Part shown: in pieces, positions 54,783 to 64,000 of the stretch
Numbering within the stretch: the first letter of the stretch is position 1
Layout: each line of letters begins with the position of its first letter
Source: Cloeon dipterum
Taxonomy: Eukaryota; Arthropoda; Insecta; Ephemeroptera; Baetidae
Assembly: GCF_949628265.1 (NCBI RefSeq)
Contig: NC_088790.1
Location: forward strand, 24,060,545 to 24,124,544
DNA length: 64,000 bases
Reading direction: 5' to 3'
The notes under the pieces: generated by a model
Database searches by the model: none
What the model was told of the DNA's origin: nothing
The model's input: the letters and a program-made list of their open reading frames with translations, nothing else
Made by a program: the position numbers and the translations under genes

Positions 54783-55356
54783 TTATTTTGTATTGTTGGG
54801 CTGTCCATTTGTGTGCGGTCCGTCCGTGGCAGAGTTCCTCTGAGCCGTCATCTCCATCAAGCGGTTACGCCGTCTCGTGTAGTGTTGCCAAAGCAAAATC
54901 TGCTGGTCGTCGATGAACTTGGCGCACTGTGCTTTGCCCAGCTCAGCTCGGAAGTGCTCATACTGCAGCAGCTCGAGGAAATAGAGGCACGTCGGGTACT
55001 TCAGGTACCTGGAAAACAGCATTATTAATAACTGAATATTAACTGGTAAATGATCCTCCTTACCTGGCGTAATCAGGCTCCCTCCAGTACAGAAGGTATT
55101 TCAGGTAATTGATGAATGTATTTTCCTTCAGGTAACCTCTTTGTGCCAGAAAATTCAGGTAGTTTGGATTGGCCAGACACTGAACGAACTCGAGCTCAAC
55201 CTGGAACCTGATTTTATTTTGGTCCTCTGTCTCCCCAACGCCTGGAATTGGAAAAAAGTTTAAAAGGCCAATCGATTTATGACAAAATATGAGGTTACGA
55301 TGAATATTTCCCTAATTTTATTTCAAGCACTCACCTAAGCCTTTCAAGGACATCAT
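54783..55356 (-). CDS. MED31: Mediator complex subunit 31
   Basis: Three exons on the minus strand: 55356-55335, 55241-55064, 55008-54783; 141 aa. The start MMSLKG is short and unconserved, then RFQVELEFVQCLANPNYLNF, LAQRGYLKENTFINYLKYLL, YWREPDYARYLKYPTCLYFL, ELLQYEHFRAELGKAQCAKF and IDDQQILLWQHYTRRRNRL follow the family without gaps. MED31 (Soh1) is a small subunit of the Mediator middle module that contacts MED7 and bridges activators to RNA polymerase II. The tail after residue 120 is polar and variable, as in other insects. Two consecutive ATGs open the frame. Head to head with Csp. Confidence 0.96.
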
Positions 55357-56023
55357 TTTAATGTTACAATTTAGACTGAAGATCTAAATTATTGTAAGCA
55401 TTAATGACAAACTTGAATAAACTCGAGTTTTGCGTTAATTGACAGCTCTTGACTGGCTCCTTGAAGTCTAGTGTTTGTGTTTATTTCGATACAGATGGCT
55501 TACACCGACAGCATCGACACTACTTAAACAGCAACTAGCTACGAAGTACCAAAATCAATGCATACAATATTTTTATCCGCCATTATTTTTATCAAAATAC
55601 CGCTAAATTCAAAATTCACCTATAATCTTTACACAACCTCATTCGATTCGCGGGTTTACTGAAACAAACATGGCCTCAACTTAAGCCCAGCATCGAGTGC
55701 TGCCACCAGGTTCCGCGGGCATAACGAAATTATCGACTTGACGCAACTGCGCTCGAAAAGTCCGCAAGAGACCGCCAGGAGTGGTGCGCGGCGACGCGGG
55801 AATACCCCTACTGCGCACGGCGCAGCTGTCAGCCGGGTCGCAGTGAGTGCACGGACACGCCCTCCTCAACTGCTTCGACGGTAGACACTTTGCTGAGTGT
55901 TGACCAGCAGAAGAAGTGTTCTTCCACTTCTCCTGTCAATATAATCCAGCAATATTCGCTAATTATGCGGTGCTGATAGATCGACCTACCGCACGTGACT
56001 GAAATCAAAACTGCTGGGCAAAG
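55357..56023. promoter_or_regulatory. Bidirectional promoter, MED31 / Csp
   Basis: 667 bases separate the two start codons. AT-rich near MED31, GC-richer with CpG near Csp (55680-55870), and CACGTG at about 55992, 32 bases before the Csp ATG. No TATA box at a standard position. Confidence 0.5.
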
Positions 56024-59000
56024 ATGGACCGCAGAAAATTATCGTAAGTTTAGCGGATTCGCACCTCCTGCAGCGCGAGATTAGTCGTGTTGGGTTCGTA
56101 CGTATGTGTGTATGTAAACGTCTAGTAATCCGCTGGCACTCGCGTGATTATTAAAAATTAAGTGTTTGCATCGACCATTCACGCGACTCGGCCTTTAAAA
56201 GGAGCCGAGAAACGTTTACATAAGCGCAAGGTTGTATTGTTCTTTTCTCAAGAGGGAAAGCGAATTTTCTTATTGGTCGAGAACAGTTTCGGCTCCATTC
56301 GTAGTATAATATTTTTCTGCTTCACTCATAACATCATTATTTGTGGTTAATAATATAATTTCAATAATTTTTAAACCAATAATAAGTGCGTCAGCAACAG
56401 TTTGCATGAAATTTCGGCCCTTATGTAATCAATCCATCTTAGCTAATAAGATAAAAATTATTATTACTATCTGATTGGAAAGATAATAGACTGGCAAATT
56501 AATGTGAATTGCACAGGACGTCAGGAGACTCGCTGTACCAGGTATTGGAGCTGCCTAAGACAGCCACTGCCGATGACATCAAGAAGACGTACCGGAAGCT
56601 GGCTCTCAAGTTTCACCCGGACAAGAACCCTAACAACCCCGAGGCAGCTGATAAGGTGCAATTTAACCCGGCTGCTGAGTAGCTTGATTGACGAATTTTT
56701 GTGTGGCAGTTTAAGGAAGTCAATCGGGCACACAGCATCCTCAGCGACCTCACCAAGAGGAACATTTACGACAATTACGGCTCTCTCGGCCTCTACATTG
56801 CCGAGCAGTTTGGAGAGGAAAATGTCAATGCATACTTCTTGGTTACATCACCTTGGTGCAAGGTATGGTTTATTTTGAAATTCAAAATTGATTTTTATAA
56901 ATTAAATTAAATCTTAATTTCGTATTTTTAATAAACAAATTAGCTTTACTCAAAGGACTGATCCTACAAAATTGTAGTTGTTTCGTAAATATTGTCAGAT
57001 TCAGTTTTGAAAGCATTTTAAAGAAAAGTGTTGCAATAAGTCCCATCATAAATCCGAGGATTATTTTTAAATCTTTTTGTCATCAGTTTTCAATTTAATC
57101 TTATTTTTACGTGAGTAAAACGCAAACTATTTACAATCTATCGGAATTCATATTATTAATTGAAACTGATAAGAGCCTACGTTCGGATTGTTTACAGGCG
57201 CTTATCACCTTTTGCGGCGTCGTCACGGGTTGTTACTTTTGCTGTTGCTGTTTCTGTTGTTTCTGCAACTTCTGCTGCGGAAAGTGCAAGCCGCGACCTC
57301 CCGAGGACTCTGGTGACTACCACACCTTGAACGTGAGTATTATTTTCCTCGCTGGAACACGGTGGCGGCCTCTCGTTTTTTTTTTCATCTTCTGCCTCGC
57401 TCGCTTTAACCACCACTCTTCGCTGGCAGTAAATAATACAAGCGGTACTGGAGTCTGTGTTTGTTATGCGTTTTTTGGGGGATTTTTAGAGATAGGTAGA
57501 AGTGTTGCAAATGGCTGAATGAAAGGTAAGTGCAACATCCGGCTCTTGCTTTTCATGTGGTGTCTAGTTAGAGCTGATTTTACCCCTATCTCACGAATTA
57601 GTGTAGCTGACAAGGAGATTCATTAGTGGATATTTTATTGGATTAGAAAAGTAGCAATCAAAATGAGTGTTAGGAAAATTGTTGATTCAACGTCTTTTTG
57701 CGTTTTACGTGGGTTTGAAAAATTCAATTAAAAAAGTTTTTTGTTAATTCTTACGGCTTGATTGGCCAGTTTCTTATATTTTGAATATAAATAATATTAT
57801 TCCATAAAATTTAATTTTGCAAAAAAAACTTAAATCTGTTATTTTGAAACAACAAGTTTTTAAAATATTTTTCCATTTTAATTATGAAAATATTTTCTGC
57901 TTCAGAGCTTCAAAACTCGTTTACGTCACCGAATTAAATTTTCACCTGGTCTACGTAGTTACGTCATAAATAGTTCCAATTAAAAAAGCCACAACAAACT
58001 AAAATCAGACATCTTCTGAGTTTCCTTGTGACGTTTTTGTATGTCGACATCACTTTAGGAAAAAAGGAAGAATCGTCTTCCTTAGTGTTGAATTTATTTA
58101 TTTTTATCACAATCATTCACTGCTGCCACGGCCAACGGCCAGGGTTGCCAAAAACTCACAAGGAAAGCGAAACATTTAACTACAAAATTGTAATGTTTTC
58201 TTTCAACTAGGTGCTAATTATAAAAACAAATTTCCATCCCTCGAAAGCGATGAGTGGTCAACGAGTTATGTGATGTCGAAAAGCGATATATTTTCGTTCA
58301 GTGGAGGACTGGATGTTCTGATTGGTCAACAATAACGTACATCGCCGCCGGCTAATCAGGACGACCGTGGTTCTCAGTGCGCCAAAATAAATCGCTTTTC
58401 AACATCGCACCACTCACAACGGGAAATTTGCATTGGATGGAAGGAAACCTTTGTCTGTAAACCATCAGAGTATTCCGTAAAGGTTTTTACGTTCCTGTGC
58501 TGTCTTGTTCCGGTAAAATTTTTCTTGTCCTACTGGATTTTCAAGAACGATCTGGAACTCTGGTTCCCGGCAGTTTCTTGGCCAGGAATACTCTATTGTA
58601 ACCAGGGCTGGGTATCTCCCGGGGAGTTTCCCTAGCTTGCAATGCAGTGTTTTTTTGCGGTATTTATTTACCAGTTTAGTGCGGCTTTTTGCACCTCATG
58701 GTTATAATCTTGAATAAATGCCCCATGTGGAGAGGGATGGGTTTTTGGTTTTTGTTGACTCGTGGACTTTTTGAGTTTTTAAAACATTTTAAAACGTAAT
58801 TTTTCATGAGCACCATAAATTCGGGTGAAACTAGCTGCAAAAAACCGCCCAGCCCTGATTGTAACAGATTTAATTTTGTGGATCAAATGCTGATCTCTCC
58901 TAGTGAGTTAATTAACGTCATTTGCCAAGTGTTGATGAAGTCTGAATGGATAGAAAATGCAACCCTAGCCTTTGGCTGCGAATTTTAAATCAGAAAGTTG

Positions 59001-60879
59001 TCGGTTTCAGACAAAACACATCAGTTGTATAAACAATTTTAATTATTATGATTGTTATTTATCAATTGCAATTATAAAGATTTATTTTGATAAACTCATT
59101 ATTTATTTACCAGTCTTTCATATGCTGTGTGGATAATTGAAAATTTCAAACCTCACATTATATGAAAATAAGGATATTGTTGTATTCTGGAAGACTAAAT
59201 TCGAAACATGTAGCTTCAAGCCACTAACAATAATTGAATTTATTGTGATATTTTATTTCAAACACTCATTACAAATTCACCAAGAGCCTGCTAAATTGTT
59301 TATTAGGTCGTGAAGTGATAATAAAATAAAAAAATAATTAAAAGTGTGTGTCCAGCTGCATATCTCAACTGATCGATCTAAATCAGCCATGTGCGTGCAT
59401 GTGTAAGTGTTCTTTTCGTGCATGTTCCAGAAGCCTCTGCTAAATTCATTTCTAATAATGCACTGTAGATCCTATATCTTTCTACTCTTGATTTCACACA
59501 GTTTGTTTGCAATTTTAAGTTCCCCTGCCCCGCATTCTGCTTGCAAAATTTTCATTTTGAAAAGAGCCTGGTGTTCAGTTAAAAAATGAAACGGCCAGGT
59601 ATTGGATTTTTTAAAATTGCAAACAATCTGGGATTTGGTTTAATTCCGTCTTTTTTATTTTTTAAGGACATTTTGCTAGCATTCACACATTAGTAGAGGC
59701 TGTCATAATTTTATTGTTATAGCAGAGGGCGCCGACGTCAGGCCCAGAAACTGTTGTGTCTGAGCAACCCAAGTCGAAACAGGTATTCTCTCATACATTT
59801 CGAGCAGTCGCTGTACATAATTATACACCGGGATTCACTCTGCTTTGAAAATATTAAAATCAAAATCGAACTTTTGTCCGGTTCTAACGGGAGGGTTGAT
59901 GTCTCCTTAGGAGGACTACAGCGACGTGGAAGAGAAGCAGCAGGCCAATGCCACCGACGACCCCACCGTCACCTCGCAGCCGATGGGCGGCGTCGGCGGC
60001 GGCATGCCCCACATGAACGCCGGCCCCACCGTCTACGCCATGCCCCCGCCGCCGAGTGCCCCTTCCGAAGCAACTTCCCTCAACCCTGGAGATAAGGTCA
60101 CTTACACCCCAGGTACTTATCCTCAGTGAAGACGCGTGTAGCCCTTGGAGTAGAAGGTTATTAACTCGTCTTTTTCTGAATCTGACCAAAATATTCCTTA
60201 AAATATATATTTATTGTCATCGGAATTCGAATATTGAGCTTGGTTCTCTTCCTAATGCACGTTTTATTTTTATTAAAACCAAAATTTAGATAATAATAAA
60301 TCATGCTTTAAAGGGAATTTAGGGTTCGTTCTGGTCTAATATACATTTTTTCTTGTTGAAAACGTGTTTTTTTTTGTGATGTTGAAATCATGAACCACCA
60401 GTTGAAGTTTTTGTTACTGTAATTTTTTTCTGAGTTGATTAAATTTTGAAAATCTTCGAAGAATTTTTTTTTCTATCCAAAATTCCAACATTTTTTTAGG
60501 ATTGTTTAATGTTAAAAATTCGGCGTAAATGTAAATCCGTTTCCCAATTTTAAACATTTCAAGAAAATCAATCGCTTTGTCTCGTCATTTATTTCTGACT
60601 GGATAAAATTTGCCCCTTTCAATATCGAACAGTCGTAAGATTCTGTAGAAAGCAATTTTTATTTATCAATTCCACACGTCGGACGTAAAAAAATACATTT
60701 TAAATCGGAACAAACCACGATTTCCCTTGCCAGTGTGATGATAATTTTCCCTGTTTTTTTATTTGGTAAACTATTTGATTTCAACAGAAGTTTGATTCTA
60801 TTTGTCCCCCTTATTTTGTTTTCTCTTCGTAGGCATGTCCGAAAGGGGATCTCCGGCACACCAGGCTCAGCAGTGGTAA
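56024..60879 (+). CDS. Csp: Cysteine string protein (DNAJC5 family)
   Basis: Seven exons: 56024-56043, 56517-56655, 56710-56862, 57198-57332, 59723-59782, 59911-60112, 60833-60879; 251 aa. Csp is a palmitoylated synaptic-vesicle J-protein that with Hsc70 chaperones SNARE and other release proteins. Seen: [15 protein letters not shown] (conserved PKA-site region), J domain with KFHPDKN (HPD 40-42), linker [20 protein letters not shown] and [10 protein letters not shown], then the cysteine string at 116-134 with eleven Cys interrupted by Tyr, Phe and Asn ([19 protein letters not shown]). The C-terminal third is low complexity, rich in Gly, Pro and Met ([16 protein letters not shown]). The 60-base exon at 59723 is phase 0 at both ends and could be skipped without a frame change. 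Intron 4 is 2.4 kb. Confidence 0.95.
58252..58415. repeat. Imperfect inverted repeat in Csp intron 4
   Basis: GAGTGGT then GATGTCGAAAAGCGATATAT on the left; AAAATAAATCGCTTTTCAAC, ATC, ACCACTC on the right. The arms are about 45 and 32 bases with a 13-base insertion on the left, and the middle holds a second weak palindrome (TCTGATTGGTC / GGCTAATCAGGA). Perhaps a small MITE. The rest of the intron (57333-59722) shows nothing recognised. Confidence 0.5.
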
Positions 60880-62462
60880 ATTCCGAAACCAATGCTAGTA
60901 TAGAGGCATCCAAACAAATTTTACTATTCGCTTGTTTCCCAGTCTCTAATTATTATTTATTGTGATCGTAAAGTTGCATTTTTTGCAAGATGCGACCTTG
61001 AGTTGTCGGGTGTTTAAAGACCAGGCCATTTAATTTAACGACGTTAGTTTTTACTTAGCTGACTCAATTTTTGATTGAATTTTCGCGGCGGACACCTTAT
61101 ATCCATTCCCGTTTGTGAGATGTCTAACGAGACATTGCTACTTTGAAATGTCAATAGTTATATATATTTTGGTTTGAATTAAACTCGTGGTTTTATTACG
61201 GTCGTGTTAAGCACAGACAAATTTATGAAAATAATCAAGCGAGGCGCTTCCTTGTCCTTGCAAGTTACTGTTGCTACGATATCAAAGTATTACGAAAATG
61301 GTCCGAGTGTTGGTCAAGAGATGAGGTTTGTTGTTTTTCCTTCCGCGGTCGCCACAGCTGGCGCTGAGGGAATCGTCCGGTCGCGGTCGGAAGGACAAAG
61401 AAAGCGACGCGATTTCGGTCCACTCTGGTGTGTTTACTGCGGGCGGAGTATTTTCAAACGAGTTTCATCGACAGACATGCATAAAATATAGAATAATAAA
61501 TATCATACTACGGCTAGTTGAATTAATATATATAATTGTTCTCGTGTTTGCACTTACGAACGAAACACCACTCATCAGTTTGCAGAAGCCTAGCCATTTT
61601 TATTCTGCCTCGAGAATGAACAAAATGTGATGGTGCTGATTCGAATCATTCATTGCTCTAGCAGAATTTAAGTCGTTGATGTTTTGTTTCTCTTTGGCGA
61701 ATGAAACCCCACTTGAAAATGCCCCGCACTCTCTTTTCTCTATAAGTCGCTGTAGGTTTCGATTATAAATACTGTGTAATATATCCGATATATATATCAC
61801 GTCTCACAGGTTCAAATCATTCATGAAATTTCAATATAAACCTAATTATTGTTGACAAAGCTGAGATATTACCTACAAATATTTAAAGCTGATGTGTAAA
61901 ATGCACTCTACTGTAACTACGAATAAAATTGAGAAATTCAATTAATACCACTGTTTCCTTTACTCCGTTTAAAACCTTTCTCTAACTGTGTCTACAGATG
62001 ATGGCGCCACGGCAAATTTAAATTGAAGTGACTTCCTATTTATTTTGCATTTATCTCAATAACAAAATATAAATTTTAAATGAGCGGTGACAGGTGAAAA
62101 ATAATAGGCATTCAATTATGTAACTGGTTATTGTAGTGAATTTATTACAATTTATTTCAACTGTAGTCCTTTATCACTTCCAAAAACAATTTTAAAAAAT
62201 TGAGGAAAAGGAAACCTTGCACCCAAACCAAGGGATCAATACAAAACAAGGAAATGCGTGAGCCTTCATGAACGATGTTTTTATCATTCCCGTTCGTTAA
62301 TCTGCTAAGTGCAGTCAAGAAAGTAGGTCAAACACTTGTCGACGATTTTTGGCTTGAGTGTGCGCAGAACGAACAGCCAGAGAGCTCTAGTCCTGCGCCA
62401 GCTTTGCTAAGAACAAGAATTTTATTCCCAAACAACAGTTTTAAATCTCTCGACTCTGCAGG
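60880..62462. other. Csp 3' UTR and 5' region of the ankyrin-repeat gene
   Basis: Candidate poly(A) signal AATAAA at 61922-61927 if the Csp 3' UTR is long. A CpG-rich island at 61340-61460 (TTCCGCGGTCGCC, GGTCGCGGTCGGAAGG) is a plausible promoter or leader exon of the ankyrin-repeat gene. A weak MITE-like word CAGATGATGGCGCCACGG is at 61998. Confidence 0.35.
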
Positions 62463-64000
62463 ATGCTGCTGGCGATCCAGGTGAACTCCGAGGCCATGCA
62501 GGACAACTACGTGTCGCTGCACACCATCAGATGTCAGGGCAGCGTCGATGATGTGCAGACCATGGAAGAGAAGCTGCGACAGGACCCGGAGGCGCTGCAC
62601 AGGATCTGTATGCCGATGCTCACTACGCCGCTCCACCACGCGGCCTCAGGTATATACGCAACAACTAATTATTCTCGAAATTTCTTCCGCTGCCAATCGG
62701 TGTGGGCGTTTTGAATTCGCATTACTTAAACAGCTGGGCACAGCTGACAAGGAGGTTGACCAAATGATTTTGTTATTTATGGAATAAATTTCTATTGGTT
62801 TATTTAAGTTGGAATGTTTACATCCATTTAAGACGCTAAAATCACTTCAAATCGTCGATTTAGAGAACTTATTCGAGAGGTCAAATTAAAAACCTACTGT
62901 TATTCTCTCCCACTTTGCAACAGAAAAAAATATAATATCTATTTATAGTGTGATGTTAATTTATAAATAATATTTTAGAGGTCTCAGCCGCGAGATTTAA
63001 GGCGGCGGCTGGCGGGACCGGCTTAGCCGAATTTTTTGCTTGGTGGCGGCTGGCCATTTTAACCGGCTGAAAATATTTTAAACGTGAATTGTTTTCTCCT
63101 ACACAATTTAATTTTTCACCGGTGTTTGGTGTTGGTGGCTGCCCACGTGACCCAAAATTTTGCCGGCTAGCTGGCGCAGCGGAGCGCGGTCGGCTGAGGC
63201 CTCTACATAGCTTTCGAGTGCACTTAATTTGTGATTAGGAGAACACCTATCGCTGCGATGTTTATTTGTTATTTTTGTCTATTTTTAGCGGGTCACGATT
63301 TGTGTGTCAGGTTTATGTTGAGGCAGGGGGCCAGCACCAACATCGAAGACCGCACCGGCTGCACACCCTTGGAGGCGGCCGTCAGCCGTACCCGCGTGGA
63401 CTGCGTCGGGGAGTTGTTGGCCCACGGCGCCGACCCAAACTTCAAGTCGCCAATTAACTTCAACCAAAGTCGCTCGAGGTGCCTCGCTAGAGCGTGTCTT
63501 GAGGGAAATTCCAGTATCGTCTCGGTAATTTTCTTTTTAATTTGATACAGTAAAAAACGGAGAGAAAATAAAAATGAATCAAATACTAAACCCATTTTTT
63601 ATAAATTTGATTCAATATATAGAAATATAAACAAAATGAAAACAGACTTGGTGTGAAAAACAAAATATTATTTTTAAATTAAATGAAATAATAATTCCTT
63701 ACATATATTTTATCGCTCTTAAACCACTTCCTTTTCTCCGCATTTATGACTATCGTGACCGGATCTAAGTACGGAATTATAATAATTGTATTAGATGCTT
63801 TTGGAAGCTGGTGCTTTGGTAGACGACATACCATTTGGCGTGCCAGACTACTTGCTGATCAGCCCCTGCAGCTTCGCCGTCGCTTACGGTCACCCGGAAA
63901 TCCTCCGGCTGCTCCTGCTGCACGGCGCCGTCACAGATTTGAGTCATTTGCCCAACTGCCAGAATAATGACCAGCTGGTCAAGAAACACCTGCTCCCGCA
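62463..64000 (+). CDS. Ankyrin-repeat protein, 5' part, continues beyond the window
   Basis: Three exons seen: 62463-62649 (starting ATG after ctctgcag/G), 63289-63524 and 63795 to the window end, all phase-consistent. The first exon encodes MLLAIQVNSEAMQDNYVSLH and ends TPLHHAAS, which joins across the intron to AGHDLCVRFMLRQGAST, completing a textbook ankyrin repeat. A second follows (DRTGCTPLEAAVSRTRVDCV, GELLAHGADPNF), then a longer insert and a third (SPCSFAVAYGHPEILRLL, LLHGAVTD). No domain other than ankyrin repeats is visible, so the subfamily (for example ASB-type with a SOCS box) cannot be decided. The ATG at 62463 may be internal if an upstream coding exon exists. Confidence 0.75.
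62976..63205. mobile_element. Short MITE-like element in intron 1 of the ankyrin-repeat gene
   Basis: Terminal inverted repeats of 15 bases with one mismatch (TAGAGGTCTCAGCCG and CGGCTGAGGCCTCTA) bound 230 bases containing repeated GGCGGCTGGC / GCCGGCTAGCTGGC words. No clear target duplication. Confidence 0.6.

Noticed and set aside
57111-57518. 135-codon ORF running through the Csp cysteine-string exon
   Set aside because: Only 57198-57332 is coding; the flanks are intron, shown by ttacag and gtgagt and by family length.

Overview
The window is nuclear DNA of an arthropod, most likely an insect. It is AT-rich, its genes are multi-exon with short introns, GT-AG junctions and AATAAA signals, and it carries many small palindromic transposons. 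All recognisable genes are conserved animal genes. I could not fix the species. Exon models below were built by eye from splice phase and family similarity; each reconstructed coding sequence that is complete within the window sums to a whole number of codons.

Layout. 1-9.9 kb: two tandem copies of an ELK-type ETS DNA-binding exon (1-228 and 8719-8977), separated by a 1.7 kb near-perfect foldback element, a second nested palindrome and LINE fragments. The second copy joins a proline/leucine-rich 3' exon. 11.5-13.8 kb (+): a nine-exon core-1 beta-1,3-galactosyltransferase (C1GALT1-like, 385 aa). 14.65-16.8 kb (+): Arl3 small GTPase (182 aa). 18.9-28.6 kb (+): a neprilysin-family M13 metallopeptidase (760 aa, 13 coding exons, a probable alternative first exon). 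28.7-35.0 kb (-): an ENPP6-like GPI-anchored glycerophosphodiesterase (440 aa), tail to tail with neprilysin. 37.9-46.0 kb (-): Kank (988 aa), the talin-binding KN-motif/ankyrin adaptor. 49.1-54.7 kb (+): a Tuba/DNMBP-like SH3-DH-BAR Cdc42 GEF (1190 aa), divergent from Kank. 54.8-55.4 kb (-): Mediator subunit MED31 (141 aa). 56.0-60.9 kb (+): cysteine string protein (Csp/DNAJC5, 251 aa), divergent from MED31. 62.5 kb to the end (+): 5' part of an ankyrin-repeat gene that runs out of the window.

The genes do not form one pathway; neighbours are related by head-to-head promoters (Kank/DNMBP-like, MED31/Csp) and very short tail-to-tail spacers (neprilysin/ENPP6-like, DNMBP-like/MED31). I found no tRNA, rRNA, CRISPR or organellar sequence. 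The least ordinary material is the duplicated ETS exon, whose second copy has changes concentrated in the DNA-recognition region, and the density of palindromic elements: a long foldback with CTAA flanks, three TTAA-flanked MITEs, a palindromic MITE family with at least five copies carrying a CTCF-like core, a GTAT-flanked 232 bp hairpin, and inverted repeats inside single transcription units (Kank, ENPP6-like).
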